From Candidatus Hydrogenedentota bacterium (GTDB taxonomy: Bacteria; UBA8481; J006): a DNA stretch of 64,000 bases. The notes beneath the pieces are model-generated. The model searched no databases and was not told the origin of the DNA. It saw nothing but the letters and a program-made list of their open reading frames with translations. The translations under genes and the position numbers were made by a program. The DNA is taken from NCBI GenBank assembly GCA_003697085.1, contig RFFU01000070.1, positions 1 through 64,000 on the forward strand, given 5' to 3'. Positions 1-9,266 of this stretch are shown here, in pieces (the first letter of the stretch is position 1; each line of letters starts with the position of its first letter).

Positions 1-183
1 GATCCAGAGTGTGCGGAAAAAGCGTTTTTTGGCACGACGATCCCGGTAACTGAACGCCATTCCACGCATGACCGATTCCTTTGCCGTTTTATAAAGCCGT
101 GACCGACCGCCCCGCATTCCGGCGGCCGCCTTGAAGATCTTCTTTCTTTTCTTGCGCGACGAAGCGCCTTTGGCCCTGGGCAT
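1..183 (-). CDS. rplT: 50S ribosomal protein L20 (C-terminus runs off the window)
   Basis: Reverse-strand translation MPRAKGASSRKKRKKIFKAAAGMRGGRSRLYKTAKESVMRGMAFSYRDRRAKKRFFRTLWI matches the L20 N-terminus; linked to infC and rpmI. Confidence 0.93.
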   Translation of the reverse strand, partial: MPRAKGASSRKKRKKIFKAAAGMRGGRSRLYKTAKESVMRGMAFSYRDRRAKKRFFRTLWI

Positions 184-558
184 CTTTTCTGTCTCCTCTT
201 CTTCCTTGGACTATCCTTGGTTGCTCCCCCCTCACCGCCGCAACTCGGTTTCCCGGGAAACGGAGAGGAACACTAATTCTTTCCCGAAAGAAACGCAACC
301 GGATTTTGCGTTTTTTTTCCTCCGCTCCTTCTCCGTCGAAAAAAAAAACGGTCTCCCGCACGAAATTTTCCTGCGGACGTCCGTCGCTACGAGCAACCCG
401 AAATCTTAAATCAAGACGACGTCGGGCTCTCCCTACTCGTGAAATGTCCCGTATGCCGATTCCGGCTGCAACGGAGAGCCTCCCGATCCGCCGATCGGAG
501 AAGCACGTTTTACGGGCGATCCCCCTTCCGAGCCGGGAGTTCCTTCCCCCACGATCGG

Positions 559-756
559 TCAGCGTCCCTGCAGAACCTGCTTCAGAGGCGCCGCTGCGCG
601 GCTTTCGAGAACCAGGCCTTTCCGAAGACGCCGTTCCCGTTTCGCATTCTTCGTCGAGAAATTATGACTCCGGTTCGGCTTTCTCGCCTTCACCTTTCCC
701 GTCCCCGTCACCTTGAATCGCTTCTTGGCACCGCTATGCGTCTTTAACTTCGGCAC
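559..756 (-). CDS. rpmI: 50S ribosomal protein L35 (GTG start)
   Basis: VPKLKTHSGAKKRFKVTGTGKVKARKPNRSHNFSTKN is typical L35; the ORF track start at 810 is too far upstream. Confidence 0.93.
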   Translation of the reverse strand: MPKLKTHSGAKKRFKVTGTGKVKARKPNRSHNFSTKNAKRERRLRKGLVLESRAAAPLKQVLQGR

Positions 757-841
757 GTCTCTTCGACTCCTTTCCTCCTGTTTCCCCCGCAAAGACATCC
801 GCTTTCTCATCCATCAAACCAAGCGTCCCGCTCGAACGACT

Positions 842-1333
842 TCAGGATTTCGGTGAAAGAACGACCGTCAGGCGGTTTCCCTCCCGTCGCTCGGGCCGAT
901 CGATCTGTGCCTTGTCGTTCACTCGTTCGATCAACCGCGCGATGATCTGCCGTCCCAGTTCCGGTCGCGCCACCTGACGCCCCCGAAACGTCATGGTCAC
1001 CTTCACCTTGTCGCCGCCTTCGAGAAAGCGCAACACGTGGTTCACCTTGATCTCAAAATCGTGGTCGTCGATCATCGGCGAAAACTTCACTTCCTTGACG
1101 TGAATCACCTTCTGGCGCCGCTTCGCTTCTCTCAATTTCTTCTGGCGGTCGTAACGGAACTTCCCGAAATCCATCAGTTTGCAGACCGGCGGCCGGGCGT
1201 TTGGAGCAATTTCGCAAAGATCCAATCCCGTCGCGCGCGCTTTCATCAGCGCTTCCTCTCGCGTGACGATCCCCAACTGCTCCGAATCCGGACCGACAAG
1301 CCGCAACTCCCTGGCCTCGATCTCCTCGTTAAT
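842..1333 (-). CDS. infC: Translation initiation factor IF-3, likely AUU (or AUA) start
   Basis: INEEIEARELRLVGPDSEQLGIVTREEALMKARATGLDLCEIAPNARPPVCKLMDFGKFRY is IF3; the conserved N-terminus extends upstream of the ORF-track TTG with no ATG/GTG before the in-frame stop. Confidence 0.93.
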   Translation of the reverse strand: MNEEIEARELRLVGPDSEQLGIVTREEALMKARATGLDLCEIAPNARPPVCKLMDFGKFRYDRQKKLREAKRRQKVIHVKEVKFSPMIDDHDFEIKVNHVLRFLEGGDKVKVTMTFRGRQVARPELGRQIIARLIERVNDKAQIDRPERREGNRLTVVLSPKS

Positions 1334-1725
1334 CCTTATATTATCCTTGATGCGTCACATTCCTTTCTTCGCTCAAAATTTCCGGGCATCGACACCGCAA
1401 CGGTACCGCAACGTGCACCCCCGGTGATACGCCCATACCACGATTTAACTCCCCGAAACCGCTCACGGTCAAGAACTTTCTCGTGCCGGAGTCTCCCCCG
1501 AAAAAGGAGCACTTCGGTCCGGATCAATCTTCCGATCTTCGAAAACCCCACGCGTGTTGCCCGAGGTCGCGAGCCACACCCCGCCGCCCCTTGCCACAGC
1601 CGAAACGCTCGCGCCGTTGCGGAACGTTTCTCGTGGTTACCCTCTCGATCATTCCACGCAAGCCGAAGTCACCGCAAGACCGGTTTCGCGGTATCCGATC
1701 AGAACTATTTTGCCGCAATCTCCCT

Positions 1726-2451
1726 TCAACTCTTTTTCACCAAGGCTGCATTCCGCTCGATCCAATCCACCCATTCGGAAATCCCGTCGTGATTCTTCGC
1801 CGACAACTCGATGAGCCGCCCCGGACCTCGAAGACGACCGAGATCCCGCTTCGCTCGTTCTCCATCAAACTCGACATAAGGGAGAAGATCGGTTTTCCCT
1901 ACCAGGACGAGATCCGCCCATCGAAACATCTCGGGATACTTCGAAGGCTTGTCGGCCCCCTCCGCAACCGACAACAACACTACTTTCCGACTTTCCCCCA
2001 AATCAAACAGGGCGGGGCAGACAAGATTTCCAACATTTTCGATGAAGAGAATATCCAAATCTTCGGGAGCCTCTTCCAAAGAATGACCAACAAGGTGAGC
2101 ATCCAGATGGCACATCCTCCCCGTCTCAATCTGATGCACCCAAACCCCCGGACTCTCGAGCCGGCGGCGGTCCTCATCTCCGACCTGATCCCCGGTAATA
2201 ATTCCGATTCTCCATCGTTCCGATAAAATCTTCACCGTTTCGAGAAGGAGGGTTGTCTTTCCAGCACCGGGGGAGCCCAAGAGATTTACGGTGAATATTC
2301 TCCGCTTTTGCAAAAACGCTCGATTTCGACCGGCCAAGAGATCGTTCTCCTCCAGAAGACTTCTTCCGACGGGAACCTCTCTTCCGGAAGGTTTGTGGCG
2401 GTGAGGCTCGATCACATCGTCCCGCTCACCACATCCACACGATTCACACAT
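1726..2451 (-). CDS. hypB: Hydrogenase nickel incorporation GTPase HypB
   Basis: P-loop NLLGSPGAGKTTLLLET, MCHLDAHLV, ENVGNLVCPALFDLGE motifs. Confidence 0.95.
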   Translation of the reverse strand: MCESCGCGERDDVIEPHRHKPSGREVPVGRSLLEENDLLAGRNRAFLQKRRIFTVNLLGSPGAGKTTLLLETVKILSERWRIGIITGDQVGDEDRRRLESPGVWVHQIETGRMCHLDAHLVGHSLEEAPEDLDILFIENVGNLVCPALFDLGESRKVVLLSVAEGADKPSKYPEMFRWADLVLVGKTDLLPYVEFDGERAKRDLGRLRGPGRLIELSAKNHDGISEWVDWIERNAALVKKS

Positions 2452-2797
2452 TTGCTTCCTCCATAACGAAGGACTCCGTCACCATCTCACGCCCCTCAAC
2501 CAGTTCCTTCCACACGGAACCACAATTCGGGCAGAACGCTGTTCCGTCTCGATCATCGAATACCATTCCGCAGTCCTGACATCGTGAACGCGCGGTCACC
2601 TCCTCGATCACAAGCGCATCCGGGTCGATCACGGTTCCCCTCGCCGCGGCCTGAAACCCGAACCGAAACGCTTCAGGACTGACTCCGCTGAGAGAGCCGA
2701 GTCTCAGTCGCACCTCCTTGATCCTTGCGGCGCCGCTCTTCCACGCTTCCTCCTGGAGAACCCGAACCAATCCCACGGCCAATCCCCATTCGTGCAC
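2444..2797 (-). CDS. hypA: Hydrogenase nickel metallochaperone HypA (GTG start)
   Basis: VHEWGLAVGLVR N-terminus and zinc motif CQDCG...CPNCGS; overlaps the hypB start. Confidence 0.9.
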   Translation of the reverse strand: MHEWGLAVGLVRVLQEEAWKSGAARIKEVRLRLGSLSGVSPEAFRFGFQAAARGTVIDPDALVIEEVTARSRCQDCGMVFDDRDGTAFCPNCGSVWKELVEGREMVTESFVMEEANV

Positions 2798-2817
2798 CGC
2801 CTTCCTCCGCTCTTCCC

Positions 2818-3282
2818 CTAGGACCCCTCGGGCCAGTGCATCAGGTTCAGCAGCTGTAACCGGGTATCCTTCAGCCGTAAGGCGATCATTCTCGCCAGTT
2901 CCGCCATGACCTGCAGTCCCGCCTTCGGTTCCCTCTCGAAACATTCGAGAATCGCCCCTCCGGGCACCAATATCACGGTCGATCTCTCGACGGCCACAGC
3001 CGACGCAGTCATTCGTCCGGGAGGAACCAAAGCCGACCACCCGCAACACTCCCCCGCCGAAATCGTAAGGACAAGCGCGCGTTGGTTGGAGCCGATTTCG
3101 ATCTCGATCGCCACGTGTCCTTCCTTCAGAAAATACATATATTCCGCTTCCTCCTTCTCGCGGAAGATCAATGCGTTCTCCTGAAAAACCCGTTTTTCAC
3201 TGACCGCCGCCAAGCGCTCCAACGATTCCTCGGACAACGGAGCAAGAAGTTTGGCATCCTGCAGATCCGTTCTGTCGATCAT
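2818..3282 (-). CDS. Stand-alone cyclic-nucleotide-binding (CAP_ED-like) protein without HTH
   Basis: FREKEEAEYMYFLKEGHVAIEIEIGSNQRALVLTISAGECCGWSALVPPGRMTASAVA resembles the cNMP-binding beta-roll; about 155 aa with no DNA-binding domain. Confidence 0.8.
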   Translation of the reverse strand: MIDRTDLQDAKLLAPLSEESLERLAAVSEKRVFQENALIFREKEEAEYMYFLKEGHVAIEIEIGSNQRALVLTISAGECCGWSALVPPGRMTASAVAVERSTVILVPGGAILECFEREPKAGLQVMAELARMIALRLKDTRLQLLNLMHWPEGS

Positions 3283-3761
3283 AATAAACCCTCCTTGCGG
3301 AAAGCCGGTGCTTGAAGCAACACCAGAACCCGCTTCAAGATTTCGGGATAACATCCCTTGAGTTCCTCCGACAATTCCATTCCGTAATCGACATTTGCCG
3401 GTTGAATTCCCACCACGTCGATCTCGGATTCGGGCATAATCCTCTCAATCAAGTTCACGGTCGCTCCGAGATCAAATTCATGTCCGGAAAGAGACGGTTT
3501 CACCGTTGCGGCAATCCGATCTCCTCTGAATCGTTGGACTTCGCCCGGAGAAAGCCCCATATTCACGGCATCAACGAAAATCACCTGTTCGAATCCTTCA
3601 ACGATCCCGAGAAGACTATACCCTCCCGTTCCCCCGTCAGCGGAAAACATCCCCAAGCACTCAATCCGTTCCGCAAGATCGTTGACAACACGGATTCCAA
3701 TTCCGTCGTCCCTTCGCAAGAGATTCCCCACGCCAACAACAATGACACCGCCTTTCTTCAT
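3279..3761 (-). CDS. [NiFe]-hydrogenase maturation protease (HycI/HyaD-type)
   Basis: VVGVGNLLRRDDGIGIRVV...VIFVDAVNMG...LSGHEFDL...VGIQPANVDYGMELS; directly follows and overlaps the large subunit gene. Confidence 0.92.
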   Translation of the reverse strand: MKKGGVIVVGVGNLLRRDDGIGIRVVNDLAERIECLGMFSADGGTGGYSLLGIVEGFEQVIFVDAVNMGLSPGEVQRFRGDRIAATVKPSLSGHEFDLGATVNLIERIMPESEIDVVGIQPANVDYGMELSEELKGCYPEILKRVLVLLQAPAFRKEGLL

Positions 3762-5092
3762 TGGGGCGCACCGTAAGAACGAACACCGTTCCGGTCGCGG
3801 AAAGAGACCTGAAGGAGGTGGGTGGAACAGGAGATACAAGGATCATAAGCCCGGATCAACATCTCGAAATGCTTCGTCGCCTCCGCTTCGTCATTCAGCG
3901 CCAATGCTTTGGGAACATAGGCCTCCATATCCCTCTCCATATGATGGAGATTCTGACCGGTAGGAATAACACAGTTTGCTCTGACGATCCTCCCGTCATC
4001 ATCATAAGTGTATTCGTGGAAGAGGATGCCACGAGGTACCTCGACTACGCCGACGCCACGACCCGCTCGCGGCCGGATCTCGATCGGCTCCGGAACGATT
4101 CCCCTATCGAGAAGTTCATCGCAGATCCCAATGAAATCCTCGACACAATGGACGCACTCCACGATCTGGGCAAGGTTGTTGTTGAATGTATTGAACATGC
4201 CCGGGCGGAGACCCAATGCCTCCGCAGCCGCTTGGGCCGCCGGATGGAGATAATCATGATTGATTTCGTACCGTGCCAAGGCTCCGACCATATAAGCGTC
4301 GAGTCCCCCATGAACATGCTTCGCCGTGGAATGCGGCACGGGATATTCCCGAACTTTCTCCTTGTAGTCCCGCGTTGCATACGCCTCCCCATACGACGAA
4401 ACAATCGCATCCCCCTCTCCTCCGAGAAACGTATACTCGCCTTCCCGCCTCAGCGCCAAATACTCGGTCCTTCGTTCAAACGAGGGCATCGAAATCGTGG
4501 AAAACAACTCGACCGTCGCCTCCATATCCTTCCGCGCCTCGATAAAACGATCTCGAAGATTCCGGATCTGCTTTTCCGAAGGGAAGGAAGTGAACCCGCC
4601 GGGGACCAGGGAAAGCGGATGGATATGACGGCCGCCGATGACGGCACAGACATCATTCGCCAGTTTTTTCAGGCGCAGGGCTCTTTGAACAACCTCCGGG
4701 TGGGACCCCACCAGCGGAATCACGGAGGGGGCGCCGAAGAAATCAGGAGCAGCGAGAAAATAGACGTGAAGGATATGGGACTGGATCACCTCACCGTGCA
4801 TTATCGCCCGGCGTAACAGCATCGTCTGTCGCGAGGGGATGAACCCGAAGGCATCCTCCGTTGCACGCAACGATGCGTTTGTGTGGCCGACAGAACAAAT
4901 GCCGCAGATACGACAAGTGATGTGCGCCGCTTCCTGATACGAACGCCCCCGTAACATCGCCTCGAAGAAACGCGGTGCCTCGACGATCTGGAGTTCACAT
5001 CTCTTTAAAACGCCTTCTTCGACATCGATAACGATATTTCCGTGCCCTTCCACACGGGCCAGGTGGTGAACATCCACCTTCATTTCTTTCAT
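3758..5092 (-). CDS. [NiFe]-hydrogenase large (alpha) subunit, group 3b / sulfhydrogenase-like
   Basis: L1 motif RICGICSVGH and L2 motif DPCISCSTH; C-terminal extension for protease cleavage. Confidence 0.94.
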   Translation of the reverse strand: MKEMKVDVHHLARVEGHGNIVIDVEEGVLKRCELQIVEAPRFFEAMLRGRSYQEAAHITCRICGICSVGHTNASLRATEDAFGFIPSRQTMLLRRAIMHGEVIQSHILHVYFLAAPDFFGAPSVIPLVGSHPEVVQRALRLKKLANDVCAVIGGRHIHPLSLVPGGFTSFPSEKQIRNLRDRFIEARKDMEATVELFSTISMPSFERRTEYLALRREGEYTFLGGEGDAIVSSYGEAYATRDYKEKVREYPVPHSTAKHVHGGLDAYMVGALARYEINHDYLHPAAQAAAEALGLRPGMFNTFNNNLAQIVECVHCVEDFIGICDELLDRGIVPEPIEIRPRAGRGVGVVEVPRGILFHEYTYDDDGRIVRANCVIPTGQNLHHMERDMEAYVPKALALNDEAEATKHFEMLIRAYDPCISCSTHLLQVSFRDRNGVRSYGAPQ

Positions 5093-5865
5093 AACACCTT
5101 CTCCCTCATCGTCGATAAGAAACTGTTGAAAAGTTGGAGGTCGTGTTTCAAGTCCTCTTCGCTCCGTCCGACCTCTCGATAGGCGTACCGGAGACCTTCC
5201 AGATTGGCGTCGGGAAGGATTCCGCGACACCCCTCACACCTCCCACCGAACCGCGTGCAGATCGCACCGCAGCCGCAAGTCGTCACCGGACCCAGGCACG
5301 TCCTTCCCCGGACGTAGTTGCAGACGACTCCCGCCGCCTTGCATTCGAAACAGACGGGGTATTTCGGAATAGGAGCGGGAAGGTCTCGCAGAAGAAAAAG
5401 GAGGAATTTCACCAACTCGGTACGATCAACCGGACAGCCCCGCAATGTGTAATCCACGGGAACGACGGCCGAAACGGGCCGCGCTGGAAAAACGTCGTAC
5501 CACCCCGCCTTTTCTCCGTACACTTCCCTTCGCACAATCTCCAGCGGCCGTGTATTCCGTATCGCGTTCACGCCACACGTCGTCGCACAAGCCCCGAAAG
5601 CGACGACGATCTTCGCATTCTTTCGAAGAAGGCGCACTTCCTCCGCATCCTTTTCTCGGGCAATCGTCCCCTCCAAGAAAACCACGTCGAACTCTTCTCC
5701 TCCGATCTCTCTCCCTTCGTAGGAACTGGCTTCGCGGAAGCGAACTATCTCGACGGCCTCGAGGAGCACGGGTAATTCCTCTTCGCACTCCAGAAACGCC
5801 AGTTGACACCCTTCGCACGAAGCGAAGGAGAAGAAACCGACACGGGGTTTCTTCGCTATATTCAT
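5089..5865 (-). CDS. [NiFe]-hydrogenase small (delta) subunit
   Basis: FFSFASCEGCQLAFLE, GACATTCGVNA, RGCPVDRTEL and several Cys clusters (CFECKAAGVVC, CLGPVTTCGCGAIC). Confidence 0.94.
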   Translation of the reverse strand: MNIAKKPRVGFFSFASCEGCQLAFLECEEELPVLLEAVEIVRFREASSYEGREIGGEEFDVVFLEGTIAREKDAEEVRLLRKNAKIVVAFGACATTCGVNAIRNTRPLEIVRREVYGEKAGWYDVFPARPVSAVVPVDYTLRGCPVDRTELVKFLLFLLRDLPAPIPKYPVCFECKAAGVVCNYVRGRTCLGPVTTCGCGAICTRFGGRCEGCRGILPDANLEGLRYAYREVGRSEEDLKHDLQLFNSFLSTMREKVL

Positions 5866-6713
5866 CAGAGCGCCTCCCCGCGATCGGCTATCTGAGAAAG
5901 GGAAAAGACCGGACCGTCCTTGCAACAAAGCAAATCCTCGATCTGACACTGCCCGCATTTTCCGATCCCGCAAAACATTCGACGTTCCAACGAACAATAG
6001 ATTCGATCGTCTGAAAGCCCCTTCTCCCGTAAGACATCGAGAACATAAGAAAACATCACAGGAGGGCCGACCATCACGGCCAACGTCCGCGCGGGAACGA
6101 TCTCCAAGGAGCGCAAGGGGATCGTCACGGGCCCCACCTCGCCCGTCCAATCCCCCGCCGGCGCCAAATCCACCGTAAGGATGACCGAAATCGGTTTTTC
6201 GTAGTACCACTCGAAAACTTCTTCGCGAAAGAGCAGATCCTTGGGAGAACGTGTTCCGTAAACAAGCGTCACCTCGCCGAACCGGTCACGATTCTTCAGA
6301 ATGTACTCCACAAAAGAACGCAAGGGGGCCATCCCTAACCCTCCGGCGACCAACAAGACATCCTTCCCTTCGGCCTCCTCGAGCGGAAAGGTTGTTCCGA
6401 AAGGACCTCGTATCCCGACGATGGAGCCGGGAACCAAACGGTGGATCGCGGTGGTAACCAACCCCACGCGTCGGACACAGAGTTGAAAGGTCTCCGTCTC
6501 CCGGCAATCGGAGCAGAGCGAAATCGGGCATTCTCCGACCCCAGGGATCGTCACCTGTACGAATTGCCCCGGGCTTCCCCGCAAAGGGGAAGCCGAGGGA
6601 CGCAATTCCAGAAGAGTCTCAGACGGAGTCATCGGCTGTATCGACTCAACCTTCGCCTTCCTCGGTGTGTAGACCGATGACTCCCCAATCGCGCGCCGCA
6701 CAGATTCAGACAT
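5865..6713 (-). CDS. FAD/NAD(P)-binding oxidoreductase subunit (gamma) with C-terminal [2Fe-2S] site
   Basis: Ferredoxin-reductase-like fold: SPGQFVQVTIPG, VAGGLGMAPLRSFVEY, MVGPPVMF, CGIGKCGQC. Confidence 0.92.
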   Translation of the reverse strand: MSESVRRAIGESSVYTPRKAKVESIQPMTPSETLLELRPSASPLRGSPGQFVQVTIPGVGECPISLCSDCRETETFQLCVRRVGLVTTAIHRLVPGSIVGIRGPFGTTFPLEEAEGKDVLLVAGGLGMAPLRSFVEYILKNRDRFGEVTLVYGTRSPKDLLFREEVFEWYYEKPISVILTVDLAPAGDWTGEVGPVTIPLRSLEIVPARTLAVMVGPPVMFSYVLDVLREKGLSDDRIYCSLERRMFCGIGKCGQCQIEDLLCCKDGPVFSLSQIADRGEAL

Positions 6714-7734
6714 CGGCCGTTCCTCCTTGAGCCCGTTTGAATACCTTGAGCGGGGAAATTCCGACGGGACAGGCCGTCACACACCTTCCACAACCGACAC
6801 AAAACGGAACACCGAATCTTCGATTCAGCCACTGCCCCTTTCGATTCATCCGATGTCGGATCCTCGCGCACCGATCCGAACGGAAGTTGTGGGGACCAGC
6901 CACCTCCGCAAAGGAATGAAACATACATCCGTCCCACCTGCGCGACCGCTCACACTCCGTCAAAGATACGTTGCATTCGTCAATCATGGCGAAACAGGTA
7001 CATGTGGGACAAACAGCAACGCATTGCCCGCAATCGAGACATCTCTTTCCCATATCCCGCCACCATGGGGCGTAAAATGATGCCTTCATATCGTCAGGAA
7101 GCCGCTCAAGATCCACCTCGGCCCCCGAAAAGGCGTCCTCCATCCCGCTCTTCATTTCTTCCAACTCCCGTTCCTCTTCGACCGTGGCTTCCAGAAGTAT
7201 CTCTCTCCACGCCTCCTCCACTTCCCGCGCCTTCTCCGTCTCGAATTCGACGAAATAACCGTTATTCATCGGCGTTAGCCGCACGTCGGCTTCGAATATA
7301 CGATACGTACCCATACTCCCGCAGAATGAATCTTCGTTGCATTTCTTCAGACACTGCACCGCGATGATCACCCCGTGCTCGCGACGCCGAAGATATCGAT
7401 CATCCGGTATCCCGTCCCGCATCCAACAATCGAAGGCCTTCATCGCCCAGGTGTCGCAAGGATGAAGCCCAAAGAGAAAACGAGGAGCGGCCGGGGGCAG
7501 TTCCTCCCAATCACCGGAAGAGAGGTCGAAACGTACCAAAGGATCCTTGCTCGGAAAAAACGCTCCCTTGGCGGAATGAACCGTCTGGGCGGCCTCGAGT
7601 CGAAGGTCGGAGGCCCGCTCGATCTCCTCGAAAACAAAATGGTCATCCTTTTCAACGGGAGCATAAACGGAACCGTGGACCAAAAGCGCCTCTACGGCCG
7701 AGATAACATCCCTCTTCTTCAATATCTTACCCAC
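6706..7734 (-). CDS. 4Fe-4S hydrogenase beta subunit (HydB/AsrA-like); start codon uncertain
   Basis: CLDCGQCVAVCPTC and CVGCGRCVTACPVGISP clusters, LFGLHPCDTWAM; first gene after the intergenic sigma-54-like promoter. Confidence 0.9.
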   Translation of the reverse strand: MGKILKKRDVISAVEALLVHGSVYAPVEKDDHFVFEEIERASDLRLEAAQTVHSAKGAFFPSKDPLVRFDLSSGDWEELPPAAPRFLFGLHPCDTWAMKAFDCWMRDGIPDDRYLRRREHGVIIAVQCLKKCNEDSFCGSMGTYRIFEADVRLTPMNNGYFVEFETEKAREVEEAWREILLEATVEEERELEEMKSGMEDAFSGAEVDLERLPDDMKASFYAPWWRDMGKRCLDCGQCVAVCPTCTCFAMIDECNVSLTECERSRRWDGCMFHSFAEVAGPHNFRSDRCARIRHRMNRKGQWLNRRFGVPFCVGCGRCVTACPVGISPLKVFKRAQGGTADV

Positions 7735-7908
7735 TTCCTCCTTCGGTTCACCTCTCCCTCTTAACCTCAATTCCAACCGTCGCCGCCGAAAAACAAAAAG
7801 TCCGACAGAGAACGATTCGTTTTCCGCCCACGAAAAGCAGCCGTCCGCCAGCCAGCGAGGTCGTCCGGCCGCCCGCCGCAGGAACACGTGCCTTTTATCA
7901 CATCTAAA

Positions 7909-7924
7909 GCAATCTTTGTGCCAT
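7909..7924 (-). promoter_or_regulatory. Sigma-54 (-24/-12) promoter for the hydrogenase structural operon
   Basis: Minus strand reads TGGCACAAAGATTGCT, a full match to the consensus TGGCACRNNNNTTGCW, in a non-coding AT-rich gap upstream of the beta subunit. Confidence 0.75.
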
Positions 7925-7991
7925 ATCCTTTATGTGCTTTGTTTACATAAGTTCTACCAATTAAATGGAAGTGTTGTCTCTATTTTGAGAA

Positions 7992-9158
7992 TTATTTCAC
8001 ATTATTTTTCCATCTTTGGGAACGGAACGCCATCCTTGCAAACGCCACCTGCCCCAACGGAAGGGAAATGTCCGACGGGCCGGACCTCGGAACGACCACC
8101 TCGAACCCCCGCTCCTTGAGCAATCCGATGATCCGTTCGCGAAGGATCCCGTTCAAGAAGCATCCTCCGCCAAGCACGACATCCTTGGCCTCCCGCGGCG
8201 CGTTCGCAGCCACAAGTTCCACCACTCCCCCCGCCAATGCATCGTGAAAAGCCCTGGCAAGAGACGCTTGTTTCGATCCCCGCGTCTTCTTTTCGAACAT
8301 TTCTCGGAAGGTCGGGCGAAGATCGAGGCATTTTCCCTCCACCGAAAAGGAAAGTCGCTCTCCTGTTTCGACACCGTCCGCCGCGTTCTGCAAACTTCTT
8401 GCGGCTTCCGCCTCCCCTTCCGTGGACAGAGCGAAATCCAGAAAGGCCGCCGCGGCATCGAAGGCCCGTCCCGCCGATGTGGTCAGTGGCCGACCGGTTC
8501 CCGCCAGATTCCAGACGCCATCGAAGAACGGCGCCGGAATCCGCGCGGCCAAATCCTGTAATTCCTCCTTTTTTATTCCCGCGGCGCGAGCCCAGGACAC
8601 CGCCATCCGCCACGGCTCCCGGGCCGCCGCATCCCCGCCCGGACAGGTTACCGGGAAAAGATGCCCGAGCCGTTCGAAGGAAATGCTTTTTCCAACAAAT
8701 AAAACCTCGCATCCCCAGATCGTTCCGTCCAGACCATATCCCGTTCCATCCATTATCAATCCGAGAAAAGGCGGTTGAAGTCGACTCTCCCCTTTTCGCC
8801 CCTCCTCTCTCTTTTTTTCTCCTTCATACCCTGCCTCCTCCAAGGGTACCAGGGAGTGAGCAAAATGGTGTTGGACTTCGAGAAGCCGTGCCCCAACCTT
8901 CTCGGCAAACCTCCTCCCCCAAAGCCGGGAATGATAAAGGGGATGCCTGTCCACCACGACGATTGCCGGTATTCGTCCGTCCAGCCGCCGCTCGATCTCT
9001 CCCACCCATCGATCAAAATTCCTCTCCTCGGAAAGATCACCGAAGGGACCGAAGAGTCTCGCCGGCTCTGAAGAATCGTCCTGAGCAATCGCAAAGGCTC
9101 CCTTGAGATCCGCTCCCAACGCAAGAATTGTTGTCAGTTCGGGCATCTCAAAAGACAT
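7992..9158 (-). CDS. hypF: HypF C-terminal (Kae1-like carbamoyltransferase) domain only
   Basis: LALGADLKGAFAIA, VVDRHPLYHS, VQHHFAHSL, MDGTGYGLDGTIWGCE, GGGCFLNGIL. Only 388 aa; acylphosphatase, zinc-finger and YrdC-like domains absent. Confidence 0.85.
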   Translation of the reverse strand: MSFEMPELTTILALGADLKGAFAIAQDDSSEPARLFGPFGDLSEERNFDRWVGEIERRLDGRIPAIVVVDRHPLYHSRLWGRRFAEKVGARLLEVQHHFAHSLVPLEEAGYEGEKKREEGRKGESRLQPPFLGLIMDGTGYGLDGTIWGCEVLFVGKSISFERLGHLFPVTCPGGDAAAREPWRMAVSWARAAGIKKEELQDLAARIPAPFFDGVWNLAGTGRPLTTSAGRAFDAAAAFLDFALSTEGEAEAARSLQNAADGVETGERLSFSVEGKCLDLRPTFREMFEKKTRGSKQASLARAFHDALAGGVVELVAANAPREAKDVVLGGGCFLNGILRERIIGLLKERGFEVVVPRSGPSDISLPLGQVAFARMAFRSQRWKNNVK

Positions 9159-9266
9159 TCACACACCACACCCCCGGAAAATCCCGCTTCCAAACAACAA
9201 TTTCCGCTTCCGCGCCTTCAACCGTCTGCGGATTCTTTCGTCTACGCCTGCCTGTTCCTCCCCCGA

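Noticed and set aside
719-734. TGGCAC sigma-54 -24 like element
   Set aside because: It lies inside the rpmI coding region and has no TTGC at the correct -12 spacing
3592-3608. GTTCGAATCC tRNA T-loop-like sequence
   Set aside because: Located within the hydrogenase maturation protease coding sequence with no cloverleaf around it
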